This document shows positions 35,340-43,374 of a DNA stretch of 64,000 bases, piece after piece (position 1 is the first letter of the stretch; every line of letters starts with the position of its first letter). This DNA comes from Lacrimispora sphenoides JCM 1415 (GTDB taxonomy: Bacteria; Bacillota; Clostridia; Lachnospirales; Lachnospiraceae), in assembly GCF_900105615.1 (NCBI RefSeq), contig NZ_LT630003.1, positions 1,984,001 through 2,048,000 on the forward strand, read 5' to 3'. A program made the translations under genes and the position numbers. A model generated the notes under the pieces. That model saw only the letters and a list, made by a program, of their open reading frames with translations, searched no databases and was not told the origin of the DNA.

Positions 35340-36668
35340 CTATTCTTTCAGGCGTTTTACGCCTTCTTTGGTAACGCTGGCATAAATTAAGGGTTCTGCC
35401 TCCGGCTTTTGACTGCTTATGGAGACTGCCTTTAAAAATTCCTCTTCTGAAGCCGCAAACAGATCATCCTTTGAGGCATAAAGCACGGCAATGGTCTCTC
35501 CCTCTTCCACCTTCTGGCCTACCTTTTTCTTAAGGGCGATTCCAGCCGTATAATCAATCACGCTTTCCTTCGTAACTCTGCCGGCTCCTAAAAGCGAAGA
35601 TGCAATCCCGCACTGCTCTGTATTCATATGGGTGATATAGCCGTTCTCTAAGGCTTTCACTTCCCTTTCAAAGGCTGCTCTGGCAAAAAGTGAAGTGTCT
35701 CTGATCACCGAAGAGTCTCCTCCCTGAGCTTCCACCATGGCAATAAGCCGTGCCAAAGCACTTCCGTCGGCAATGGCTCCTTCTGCCATAGCCCGGCATT
35801 CTTCCATTCTCCCTTTTCCTGCCAGATAGAGCATACCGGCAGCCAGGCTTAAGCAAACTGTCCTTAAATCCTCAGGCCCTCTTCCATGAAGAGTTTCCAC
35901 TGCTTCAATGACTTCCAGGCTGTTGCCGATCAGACTTCCTAAAGGAATGTCCATATTCGTTATGAGAGCCATGGTTCTCTTTCCTGCGTGCTCCCCGATC
36001 GCTACCATCTTCTCCGCCAGTGTGATGGAGTCTTCCAGGGTCTTCATAAATGCTCCGCTGCCTGTCTTCACATCCAGAAGAATACAGTCATTCCCTGCTG
36101 CCAGTTTTTTGCTCATAATGGAAGCGGCAATTAAGGGAATGCTGTCCACGGTTGCAGTCACATCCCGAAGAGCATAGAGTTTTTTATCCGCTGGAGCCAG
36201 ATTTCCGGACTGCCCAATAACGGAAAGACCGGCGGTATTGACCACTTGAAAAAACTCTTCCTCCGTCAGGACAGTACGCATTCCCGGTATGGATTCCATT
36301 TTATCAACGGTTCCTCCGGTATGGCCCAGACCGCGGCCTGACATCTTCGCAACCTTGACCCCGCAGGCGGCCACAATTGGCGCTACCACCAGAGTCGTCT
36401 TATCCCCCACTCCTCCGGTGGAGTGCTTATCTACTTTCACTCCCTGGATGGGCGATAAGTCCACCATATCACCGGAATGAGCCACCGCATCCGTGAGAAT
36501 GGCTGTTTCTTCATCGCTCATTCCCTTAAAATAAATGGCCATCAGCATGGCAGACATCTGATAATCCGGGATATCCCCTTTTACGTAGTCGTTGATCATA
36601 AAGCGGATCTCTTCCTCCGTCAAAGGTTCCCCGTTCCGCTTTTTTGCAATTACATCATACATTCTCAT
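35340..36668 (-). CDS. pdp: Pyrimidine-nucleoside phosphorylase
   Basis: A 442-residue enzyme of the thymidine/pyrimidine nucleoside phosphorylase family: glycosyl transferase family 3 signature SGRGLGHTGGTVDKMESIPG, the phosphate loop KHSTGGVGDKTTLVV, and ALRDVTATVDSIPLIAASIMSKKLAAG. It phosphorolyses uridine, deoxyuridine or thymidine to base plus (deoxy)ribose-1-phosphate, feeding DeoC. The ATG at 36668 is 12 nt after GGGAGG; upstream TTG starts would be too close. It lies 61 nt downstream of cdd. Confidence 0.95.
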   Translation of the reverse strand: MRMYDVIAKKRNGEPLTEEEIRFMINDYVKGDIPDYQMSAMLMAIYFKGMSDEETAILTDAVAHSGDMVDLSPIQGVKVDKHSTGGVGDKTTLVVAPIVAACGVKVAKMSGRGLGHTGGTVDKMESIPGMRTVLTEEEFFQVVNTAGLSVIGQSGNLAPADKKLYALRDVTATVDSIPLIAASIMSKKLAAGNDCILLDVKTGSGAFMKTLEDSITLAEKMVAIGEHAGKRTMALITNMDIPLGSLIGNSLEVIEAVETLHGRGPEDLRTVCLSLAAGMLYLAGKGRMEECRAMAEGAIADGSALARLIAMVEAQGGDSSVIRDTSLFARAAFEREVKALENGYITHMNTEQCGIASSLLGAGRVTKESVIDYTAGIALKKKVGQKVEEGETIAVLYASKDDLFAASEEEFLKAVSISSQKPEAEPLIYASVTKEGVKRLKE

Positions 36669-36729
36669 GACACTCAAAAACCTCCCTTATACTTATCCGT
36701 CCCGCTTTTTACCTTCCTTTTTCGGGCAT

Positions 36730-37155
36730 TCAGGATTTCAAATTCTTTTTTGTAAACCCTAAAGGGAGCAGTTCTTTTAAGGTATAGACGGAAAACTCCT
36801 CTCCCGCGCCCAGAATAATCTTAAATTCATCAGGATCACAGAATTCGGCCATTACCTGCCTGCAAACCCCGCAGGGAGCACATAGTTCTCCCTTTTCACC
36901 CCTTTTATTCCCCACAATGGCTATTGCATCAAATTCCGCGACTCCCTCTGAGACTGCTTTAAAAAACGCAGTACGCTCTGCACAGTTCGTGGGCGTAAAG
37001 GATGCATTTTCAATGTTGCAGCCACGGTAGACCGTACCGTTCTTTGCCAGCAGGGCCGCTCCAACGCAAAAATCAGAATAAGGTACATAAGCCATTTTCT
37101 GAGCTTCGTAAGCCTCTGCCACCAGCATGTTTTTTGTCCTCTCATCCAGTTTCAA
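36730..37155 (-). CDS. cdd: Cytidine deaminase
   Basis: About 141 residues of the homotetrameric Cdd family. The catalytic zinc site is NCAERTAFFKA (CAE) with PCGVCRQVMAE supplying the other two Cys; the substrate motif VGAALLAKNGTVYRGCNIENA is intact. It converts cytidine and deoxycytidine to uridine and deoxyuridine. I suggest a TTG start at 37155, 7 nt after AGGAGG, rather than a GTG overlapping that site. It is the first gene of cdd-pdp-deoC. Confidence 0.96.
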   Translation of the reverse strand: MKLDERTKNMLVAEAYEAQKMAYVPYSDFCVGAALLAKNGTVYRGCNIENASFTPTNCAERTAFFKAVSEGVAEFDAIAIVGNKRGEKGELCAPCGVCRQVMAEFCDPDEFKIILGAGEEFSVYTLKELLPLGFTKKNLKS

Positions 37156-37202
37156 AGACACACCTCCTATTATTCTCCGGCTTATTCATTCCAGCAGTTA
37201 CG

Positions 37203-37228
37203 AAAAGGGATTGCTCTGCAATCCCTTT
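37203..37228 (-). terminator. Intrinsic terminator of darA
   Basis: Perfect 11-bp stem AAAGGGATTGC / GCAATCCCTTT with a 3-nt loop, followed on the minus strand by TTTT. It separates darA from cdd. Confidence 0.88.
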
Positions 37229-37237
37229 GCCGGTTCA

Positions 37238-37573
37238 TCAAATCTTTTCAAATCGTTCTACGTCAGTTACAAATATGGTAGCTCCGCCAAGTTCCACTGT
37301 CATCGGCATCATCATATATCCGGCTGATACAGACGCGATATTTGGCGCCGGAACATTGCAGGTAATTTTTTGGCGTTTTCCGCAGGTATCTTTAATCAGA
37401 GTGATGACTTCCTCTACCTGTCCGTCATCCGTACCGATCATTAATGTAGAGTTTCCTTTCTTTAAGAAACCACCTGTTGTGGCAAGTTTTGTCACGCTGA
37501 ACTGGTGTTCATTCAGCACATCAGTCACCCTGTTTCCATCATCTGAGCTGACGATTGCGTAAATAATCTTCAT
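37238..37573 (-). CDS. darA: Cyclic-di-AMP receptor DarA/PstA (PII-like)
   Basis: A 111-residue PII-like trimer-forming protein. MKIIYAIVSSDDGNRVTDVLNEHQFSVTKLATTGGFLKKGNSTLMIGT is typical of DarA, including the TTGGFLKKGNST ligand loop. These cytoplasmic proteins bind c-di-AMP; partners are mostly unknown. The ATG at 37573 follows GAGGTGG by 5 nt. A terminator follows the gene, so it is monocistronic. A second c-di-AMP-linked unit (the ydaO riboswitch) lies at 52.6 kb. Confidence 0.93.
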   Translation of the reverse strand: MKIIYAIVSSDDGNRVTDVLNEHQFSVTKLATTGGFLKKGNSTLMIGTDDGQVEEVITLIKDTCGKRQKITCNVPAPNIASVSAGYMMMPMTVELGGATIFVTDVERFEKI

Positions 37574-37686
37574 ATCTACCACCTCGCTGTCTTATTTGGC
37601 AAAACTTTATTCATTTGATTCCTCTATTATAAATCATAATCAGGAAAAATAAAACAGTAAAATGGAAAATAATTATCATTTCTTTG

Positions 37687-38265
37687 TTAAAAATTGATAT
37701 CTCTCATTTTATCAAGCAGCTTTCGGTATATTCGCTCCCTCATCCATGGCTCATTTACTGCCTTTAAGCATTCTTCCACACCGAACCAGCCCACTGCGCT
37801 GTTTTCATCCTCTTTCTTATGAAGGACCTCCCTGTCATCCGCTTCCAGAAGATAGGTCACATTTAAGTGAAGGTGAGAGGAAACATAAACTCCCCTCTTC
37901 TCATGACCGTCCACCGTCAGCACCTCAAGGGAAAAGATGTCCTCTGTGACCGGTCTTACCATCCTAATCCCGGTTTCCTCCATGGCTTCCCGGACCGCTA
38001 CTTGCAGCAGATCCATTTCCCCATCTACATGGCCTCCGGTCCATGCCCAGGAATCATAGATGTTATGATAGGCCATAAGAACCTTATCACAGGACTGATT
38101 CACCACCCAAGCTGACGCCGACATATGGGCGCCTAAACTTTCACGGGAAAATATGGCTTCTCCTGACGCGAGATATTGAAGCAGCAACTGCTTATCCCTT
38201 TCTTCCTGCTCGTTATATGGTAAAAAGTCTTCTACTGTTTTCCTGAATTTCTCTTTGCAGTCCAT
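37687..38265 (-). CDS. NUDIX hydrolase
   Basis: A 192-residue NUDIX protein. The Nudix box reads GGHVDGEMDLLQVAVREAMEETGI (shown in part), with the REAMEETG core intact, at about residues 82-104. An N-terminal helical stretch (KFRKTVEDFLPYNEQEERDK) precedes it. It hydrolyses a nucleoside diphosphate linked to an unknown X. The ATG at 38265 follows GGAGGAACGAAGGAC. No operon partner is seen. Confidence 0.88.
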   Translation of the reverse strand: MDCKEKFRKTVEDFLPYNEQEERDKQLLLQYLASGEAIFSRESLGAHMSASAWVVNQSCDKVLMAYHNIYDSWAWTGGHVDGEMDLLQVAVREAMEETGIRMVRPVTEDIFSLEVLTVDGHEKRGVYVSSHLHLNVTYLLEADDREVLHKKEDENSAVGWFGVEECLKAVNEPWMRERIYRKLLDKMRDINF

Positions 38266-38299
38266 GTCCTTCGTTCCTCCATCTTCCTGTGTTTTTAAG

Positions 38300-38327
38300 T
38301 CATACTCTACCATCTGGCGGATATATT
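38300..38327 (+). promoter_or_regulatory. Possible SigE-like promoter of the ferritin-like gene
   Basis: TCATACT (38300-38306), 13 nt, GATATATT (38320-38327). The -35 and the spacing match those of the twin subtilase promoters; the -10 fits CATACAAT less well. Confidence 0.35.
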
Positions 38328-38359
38328 TTTAATAGAATAAATTGAAATGAGGGTATTAT

Positions 38360-38905
38360 ATGGATTTATCAGCTCTTGTTTTTGCCGACAAAGATCCCTG
38401 GCCTCCCATAGAGATCATATCTCAAAATAAAGCGTATGCCGCCGCTATGCTTTCCAACATAGGCGATTGCAATTCCGAAATGTCTGCAATCAGCCTTTAT
38501 ATTTACAACAGCATGATTACGAGAAACTTCTTCTTTGATATAGCAGAATGTTTCCATAAAATCAGCATTGTTGAAATGCATCATCTTAATACCTTTGGCG
38601 AACTGTCCATCATGTTGGGCGCTGACCCCAGGCTTTGGAGCTATCAAAGCGGACGATTAAGGTATTGGACCCCCGCCTGCAACCGCTATCCCACCCGGAT
38701 CGGCCCCTTGGTTGCCAACGCTTTGGAAAGTGAACTGGAAGCTATCCGGAAATACCAGTTCCAGGCCCAATGGATCGACGATTGCCGAATCAAGTCAATT
38801 TTAAACAGGATCATTGCAGATGAGCTTTGTCACGTAAAGATCTTCCGGCTCATCCTGGCTGAACTTGACGACGACTTTGCCATCCCCCATCCATTCCAGG
38901 CATAG
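38360..38905 (+). CDS. Ferritin-like domain protein
   Basis: A 181-residue four-helix protein with metal-ligand motifs of the ferritin-like superfamily: CNSEMSAISLYIYNSM in helix 1, VEMHHLNTFGE (E..H) in helix 2, LESELEAIRKY in helix 3 and DELCHVKIF (E..H) in helix 4. A di-metal site is therefore expected. It resembles the manganese catalase/CotJC-type and rubrerythrin-like proteins of spore formers, but no exact family was fixed. A SigE-like promoter candidate lies 33 nt upstream. It is a single gene convergent with the DUF2809 gene. Confidence 0.75.
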   Translation: MDLSALVFADKDPWPPIEIISQNKAYAAAMLSNIGDCNSEMSAISLYIYNSMITRNFFFDIAECFHKISIVEMHHLNTFGELSIMLGADPRLWSYQSGRLRYWTPACNRYPTRIGPLVANALESELEAIRKYQFQAQWIDDCRIKSILNRIIADELCHVKIFRLILAELDDDFAIPHPFQA

Positions 38906-38921
38906 GCAGCATTTCACCTGA

Positions 38922-39296
38922 TTACTTACGCCGCTTTACGATTTCATATAAGAATAACCCGGTACAGCCTGCCAAATAGCAGGCAATGTCCTTAAGATCA
39001 AAGGTTGAACCAATCATGATCCTTGCAATCTTATAATCGCTAAGGCCAAGAAGCTTTGCTAAATGAAAATACTGCCCTACCTCCGTCAATGCGGCGAAAA
39101 CAAATATGTACAATGGGAGCAGTTTTACTTCTTTTGCCACAAATGACCTGATAAAGCAGTAAATCAGAACCACAACCAACATGTCACCTACATATGGTCT
39201 GATGAATTTATCATTTACGAAAACAGCTATTAGTACTTCAATAATGAAGACTACGATAAAGGCGCATAGGTACTTCATGTTTAATCTGAATCTCAC
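38922..39296 (-). CDS. DUF2809 family membrane protein
   Basis: A 124-residue membrane protein with four helices; it begins RFRLNMKYLCAFIVVFIIEV and has NDKFIRPYVGDMLVVVLIYCF, typical of DUF2809. FDLKDIACYLAG near the end is also conserved. I chose the GTG at 39296, 6 nt after AGGAG; the open frame extends upstream only through non-homologous sequence. Function is unknown. Confidence 0.82.
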   Translation of the reverse strand: MRFRLNMKYLCAFIVVFIIEVLIAVFVNDKFIRPYVGDMLVVVLIYCFIRSFVAKEVKLLPLYIFVFAALTEVGQYFHLAKLLGLSDYKIARIMIGSTFDLKDIACYLAGCTGLFLYEIVKRRK

Positions 39297-39366
39297 GATA
39301 CACTCCTTTTTTATCAGAATTAAGGCAGCATAGCCCAAAGCTTTTCTGCCAGATAACCTCCGGCAT

Positions 39367-39546
39367 TCAACTGTATTGCTGCGATTTATCTCTCCGTGGA
39401 GCAATATTGAAATAAATATAAAATAAGGCAAGGGCTATACCTGCCGCTGCAGCAGCCGCAGTGCCGGGAATTACGTATGTTACTAAAATGATGTTCAAAA
39501 ACAGCAATAGCAGAAAATAACATATAATCCGTTTTATGATGATTAT
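39367..39546 (-). CDS. Small membrane protein with unusual start
   Basis: About 59 residues: two transmembrane helices (ICYFLLLLFLNIILVTYVIPG; AAAAAAGIALALFYIYF) and a charged tail. A GGGGGG Shine-Dalgarno-like run lies 7 nt before an ATA codon at 39546, while the only in-frame standard start (TTG at 39561) lies on that run. Either translation starts at TTG or a former ATG has become ATA. No family is recognised. Confidence 0.4.
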   Translation of the reverse strand: MIIIKRIICYFLLLLFLNIILVTYVIPGTAAAAAAGIALALFYIYFNIAPRRDKSQQYS

Positions 39547-39685
39547 GTTTAATCCCCCCAATAAACTTAAGCTATATTACATTATTTTACCATGCGTATG
39601 CAATGTCGTCAAATTAACACAAGATTCTATTTATCCCGCTTAATCCTGTCATTGTACTTCAGGTTGGAGGCAGAATAAATATGTC

Positions 39686-39717
39686 AAAAAGAGCCGGACG
39701 TTTTTAGCGTCCGGCTC
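39686..39717 (-). terminator. Intrinsic terminator of the mutS2-like gene
   Basis: Perfect 10-bp stem GAGCCGGACG / CGTCCGGCTC with a 7-nt loop, followed on the minus strand by TTTTT. It lies 42 nt past the stop codon. Confidence 0.92.
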
Positions 39718-39758
39718 ATCCTGGCCTGGCTTGACGGCGGCCTTTTAAGGCCTCAGGA

Positions 39759-41675
39759 TCACTCCGTTCTGATCTCAAGTCCCTCCTGATATCCCTTTTC
39801 CATCTTATGCCTTGCCTTTCTGTTTTCCACGGTATCAAAGATTATGGAAAAATCATAATCCTCCGGGTAAAGCTCTTCTGCAGCTACCAGAAGCTTTACC
39901 CTTTTCTGGTTGACCCAGATTTTCTTATCCGGCATCTGAACCTGCAGTACCCCTTTATCATTTACGGGTCTGCATACAATTCCCTTTTTCTTATCGGGAT
40001 AAACAAACACACTGTCTCCGATGGTGAACTTTTTTTCCATAATATTTTTATTCACCGCCGTCTTTTTCAGTTTTTCTATTTTAGGCCCGTTTAAGTTTAA
40101 ATGTCCAGCACTCTCTTTTAAGGTACCCGGCTCTTCTTCCCGTAAGGCCTCCTGCTCTCCGTAAGCGTATCTTCTGGCTCTTCTTATCATAGAATCCGGC
40201 ATTCCCAGCCGTTTGGCTATATAAAGAGCGCAGCTTTCCCCGGCCTCCCCGATCTCCATACGGTAAAGCGGCCTAAGGGTTTCCTTATCAAAAGCCATTC
40301 GTGCGTTGGTGATACCTTCCGCCTCCTTGGCGTATGTCTTTACCTCTGGGTAATGGGTGGTTGCCAGAAAAAGGCATCCGTTGCTTCTTAACTCTTCCAG
40401 TATGGCAATGGCGATCCCCATTCCTTCCGCCGGGTCTGTTCCTGATCCCAGCTCATCCAGGATGACCAGGCTCTCCGGGCCGGCTTCCTTCAGGATCGTC
40501 ATTACATTGGTAATATGGGCGGAAAAGGTGGATAGGTTTTCCGTAATGTTCTGACCGTCTCCGATATCACACAGCACCTGACTGTTCATACAAAGATCAG
40601 CCTCATCACAGGGCAGGTGAAGGCCGCATTGCGCCATAAGGGAGAACAGCCCCACCGTCTTGATTGATACGGTTTTTCCTCCTGTATTTGGCCCTGTGAT
40701 TACGATTCCCCGTTCTTTTTCTCCCAGTTCAAAGTTTAAAGGCACCACGGTTTCCGGGCTCATGAATGGATGACGGCCGTTTACGATTTTTATGGTCCGA
40801 TCCGTATTAATGTCTGGACTGGTGCCGGCCATGGAGGCGCTTAAGCTTCCCTTTGCAAACAGGAAATCCAGTTTCTCAAGAAGGCGTTTATCCCCTTCCA
40901 GAACCTCTAAATTTTCTTCCACTGATGCAGTAAGCATATACAGGATCCTTCTTGCCTCATTTTCCTCTTCAATCCTTAAAAGCTCCAGTTCCCCGTCAAG
41001 CTCCGCAATAGCTGCCGGTTCAATAAAAAGGGTGGATCCGGTTGCTGACTGGTCAATGACACTGCCGGGAACCCCTGATCTGTAATCTTTTTTTACAGGG
41101 AGGCAAAGTCTGCCGTTTCTTAAGGTCACATAAGAATCGGAAAAATATTTTTTATTTCCCCTTAAAATGGCCTCTGCTTTTGACCGAAGCTTTTCTTCCA
41201 ATCTGGCCACATCCTGGCGGATGTTTTTTAGATGTTTGCTGGCACTGTCCTCAACTTTGCCGTTTCTGACGCTTTCATAAATCTCCCTTGCCAGATCCTC
41301 CAATGGGTTTAAGTCCTGCTCATAATAAGGCAGGCCAATTTCCAGGTATTTACAACGGTTTAAAAAGTCCTTAAACCGCTTTACTGCGGTGAGCATTCCC
41401 CCTGTCTGTTCCAGTTCTTCCGCGGACAGGCAGCCGCCCTGCCGTGCCGTATTCATGATCTCTTTCAGACCATTCATGCTGACTGCGGGGGGAAGCCCCA
41501 TCCGGTCTATAATGGTCCTGGCCTCCGTCGTATCGCGAAGGCTTTTTTTTACCTCGCCTTCCTTCAGGCATGGGGTCAAATCCCTTATTTTCTCTTTCGC
41601 AGCTTCCGTGTGTGCAAATTTTTCTAGTTTTTCTAATATAAGATTAAATTCTAAAATCTGAAATGTGTGATTCAT
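39759..41675 (-). CDS. MutS2-like ATPase without Smr domain
   Basis: A 638-residue MutS-family ATPase related to MutS2. N-terminal clamp/core helices (LEKFAHTEAAKEKI...) precede the ABC-type ATPase: Walker A GPNTGGKTVSIK, the Q-loop region, Walker B SLVILDELGSGTDPAEG and the switch LATTHYPEVK. A KOW/SH3-like segment (FTIGDSVFVYPDKKKGIV) follows near 540-560, but the protein ends soon after, lacking the C-terminal Smr nuclease domain of full MutS2 (about 780 residues). It may act in recombination control or on collided ribosomes, or have another role. The ATG follows AGGAGAATTAC. Confidence 0.88.
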   Translation of the reverse strand: MNHTFQILEFNLILEKLEKFAHTEAAKEKIRDLTPCLKEGEVKKSLRDTTEARTIIDRMGLPPAVSMNGLKEIMNTARQGGCLSAEELEQTGGMLTAVKRFKDFLNRCKYLEIGLPYYEQDLNPLEDLAREIYESVRNGKVEDSASKHLKNIRQDVARLEEKLRSKAEAILRGNKKYFSDSYVTLRNGRLCLPVKKDYRSGVPGSVIDQSATGSTLFIEPAAIAELDGELELLRIEEENEARRILYMLTASVEENLEVLEGDKRLLEKLDFLFAKGSLSASMAGTSPDINTDRTIKIVNGRHPFMSPETVVPLNFELGEKERGIVITGPNTGGKTVSIKTVGLFSLMAQCGLHLPCDEADLCMNSQVLCDIGDGQNITENLSTFSAHITNVMTILKEAGPESLVILDELGSGTDPAEGMGIAIAILEELRSNGCLFLATTHYPEVKTYAKEAEGITNARMAFDKETLRPLYRMEIGEAGESCALYIAKRLGMPDSMIRRARRYAYGEQEALREEEPGTLKESAGHLNLNGPKIEKLKKTAVNKNIMEKKFTIGDSVFVYPDKKKGIVCRPVNDKGVLQVQMPDKKIWVNQKRVKLLVAAEELYPEDYDFSIIFDTVENRKARHKMEKGYQEGLEIRTE

Positions 41676-41796
41676 GTAATTCTCCTCGTTCCTTCTGTCT
41701 TTCCAATTGGTTTCCTGAGGTTCATGGAGCAAAGGACAGGCGGTACCATTCGCCAGATGAATATGCAGGCATATACATTTAGCTCATTGTTCGCGC

Positions 41797-41839
41797 AAAA
41801 AAAGCCTGTAAGACCACAAACCGACGTCTTACAGGCTTT
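41797..41839 (-). terminator. Intrinsic terminator upstream of the mutS2-like gene
   Basis: Perfect 14-bp stem AAAGCCTGTAAGAC / GTCTTACAGGCTTT (41801-41814 and 41826-41839), loop of 11 nt, followed on the minus strand by seven T residues. No protein gene precedes it on that strand, so it ends a short RNA or attenuates the gene at 39759-41675. Confidence 0.93.
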
Positions 41840-41953
41840 CAACCTTATTCTGTCTGCTTTGTATCTCATGGGCAAAACAGGTACACGAAATAAAGGAAAG
41901 ACTTATGGCCTTCCTGAACCGATTCCTGTTTTTCATATTAAACTGCCTTATGC
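41797..41953 (-). ncRNA. Candidate structured small RNA or leader upstream of the mutS2-like gene
   Basis: A TATAAT box (41965-41960) on the minus strand is followed by about 155 nt with nested complementarity: AAAACAGG pairs with CCTGTTTT, and GGAAGG with CTTTCC inside it, then the strong terminator at 41797-41839. The -35 is poor. It does not fit the T-box, SAM, TPP, 6S or other classes I know. It may be a stand-alone RNA or a transcription attenuator for the downstream gene, whose start is 122 nt past the terminator. Confidence 0.45.
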
Positions 41954-42056
41954 TCCATGATTATATACAATTAACAAACACACACATCCTATCTTTTATA
42001 CTTCCATCACTATACCACGGAAAGAAAATCCGGTCAATCTTTTTTTCTTTTCCCTA

Positions 42057-42105
42057 TTGACATGGCGATATGCATTGCTTATAATGTACTTGTTCAATAA
42101 GTACA
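42057..42105 (+). promoter_or_regulatory. Consensus promoter and dyad operator of the GntR-ABC operon
   Basis: TTGACA (42057-42062), 17 nt, TATAAT (42080-42085) is a full consensus. It runs directly into a 7-bp dyad TGTACTT-GTTCAAT-AAGTACA (42085-42105), covering the start point, a typical place for an autorepressing YtrA-type GntR protein. Confidence 0.88.
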
Positions 42106-42130
42106 CTACGCAACACTAAGGAGACCTACT

Positions 42131-42508
42131 GTGGAGATTATAATCAGCAGTAATACAAATAAGCCCATATATGAACAGATCACTTCGCAAATAAAAGCAC
42201 TGATTATGAGCGGAGAGCTGCAGACCGGAGATCCTATTCCATCCATGCGGGCATTGGCTAAATCCATTCATGTCAGCGTCATTACCGTACAAAAAGCCTA
42301 TGAAGATTTACAACGGGACGGCTTCATTGAAACTACCGTTGGGCGAGGCAGTTTTGTATCGGCACAAAACAAAGATTTCTTTCAGGAAGAGCAACAGCGA
42401 AAAGCTGAGGAACATCTGCAGGAGGCTGCCGATATTGCCCGTACCAGCGGCATATCACTGGGCAAACTGATAGAAATTTTAACCATGTTTTACCAGGAGG
42501 AGGAGTAA
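42131..42508 (+). CDS. GntR family transcriptional regulator, YtrA subfamily
   Basis: A 125-residue YtrA-type GntR repressor: winged HTH in PIYEQITSQIKALIMSGELQTGDPIPSMRALAKSIHVSVITVQKAYEDLQRDGFIETTVGRGSFV (read in pieces), followed only by a short helical dimerisation tail, as usual in this subfamily. The start is GTG at 42131, 6 nt after AAGGAGA. It is the first gene of an operon with an ABC ATPase and a permease and probably represses it at the dyad over the start point. Confidence 0.93.
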   Translation: MEIIISSNTNKPIYEQITSQIKALIMSGELQTGDPIPSMRALAKSIHVSVITVQKAYEDLQRDGFIETTVGRGSFVSAQNKDFFQEEQQRKAEEHLQEAADIARTSGISLGKLIEILTMFYQEEE

Positions 42509-42510
42509 AA

Positions 42511-43374
42511 ATGGAACCAATTTTGCAAGTTGAAAATCTGACGAAACAATATCCTGATTTTAAATTGGATCATGTATCATTTTCCATTCCCAAAGGTGCT
42601 ATTATGGGATTGATCGGTGAGAACGGCGCTGGTAAAAGTACCACGATCAATGTAATCCTGGATCTTATCCAAAAGGACGAAGGGGTGGTTAAGTTTTGGG
42701 GGCAGGAACTTTCTTCCGATCCCAGAAACATCAAAGAAAACATAGGAGTCGTGTTTGACGGCATCAATTTCTATGAAACCCTTACACCGGCCAAAATAGG
42801 CAGAATATCTGCTTCTGCCTATAAGCAGTGGGATGAAACCTCCTACGAAAACTATTTAAAAAAATTACAGCTCCCTCCCCGCAAAGAGATCAAAGCATTT
42901 TCCAGGGGAATGAAAATGAAGCTTAGCATTGCTGTTGCGCTTTCCCATAAACCGAAGCTTCTGATTCTGGATGAAGCAACCGGTGGGCTTGACCCGGTCA
43001 TGCGTGACGATATGCTGGATTTGTTTTTGGACTTCGTACAGGATGAGAACCATTCGATTCTGATGTCGTCCCATATTTCTACGGATTTGGAAAAGGTGGC
43101 GGATTATATCACTTTTATTCATAAAGGGAAGGCCCTGTTCTGCAAAGAAAAGGATGAATTGCGCTACCAGTATGGTATTATCCGATGTAAAACAGATCAG
43201 TTCGATGCTATTGATCGATCTGAGATCCTTGCTTACCGGAAACGTGACTATCAATGGGATGTGCTGGTGGCAGACAAGGAAAAGGCCCGCCGTACGTACA
43301 AAACGGCAGTTGTGGATGATGCCACTATTGACGATATCCTTCTTCTCTATGTAAAGGGAGACCAGATAAAATGA
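42511..43374 (+). CDS. ABC transporter ATP-binding protein
   Basis: A 287-residue ABC ATPase. Walker A is GENGAGKST, the signature degenerates to FSRGMKMKLSIAVAL, Walker B is LLILDEATGGLD and the switch His is in LMSSHIS. The C-terminal 70 residues form the extension seen in YtrB-like exporters. It starts 2 nt after the gntR stop. With the ABC-2 permease that overlaps it by 4 nt, it likely forms an exporter for a toxic peptide or cell-envelope compound; the substrate is unknown. Confidence 0.92.
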   Translation: MEPILQVENLTKQYPDFKLDHVSFSIPKGAIMGLIGENGAGKSTTINVILDLIQKDEGVVKFWGQELSSDPRNIKENIGVVFDGINFYETLTPAKIGRISASAYKQWDETSYENYLKKLQLPPRKEIKAFSRGMKMKLSIAVALSHKPKLLILDEATGGLDPVMRDDMLDLFLDFVQDENHSILMSSHISTDLEKVADYITFIHKGKALFCKEKDELRYQYGIIRCKTDQFDAIDRSEILAYRKRDYQWDVLVADKEKARRTYKTAVVDDATIDDILLLYVKGDQIK

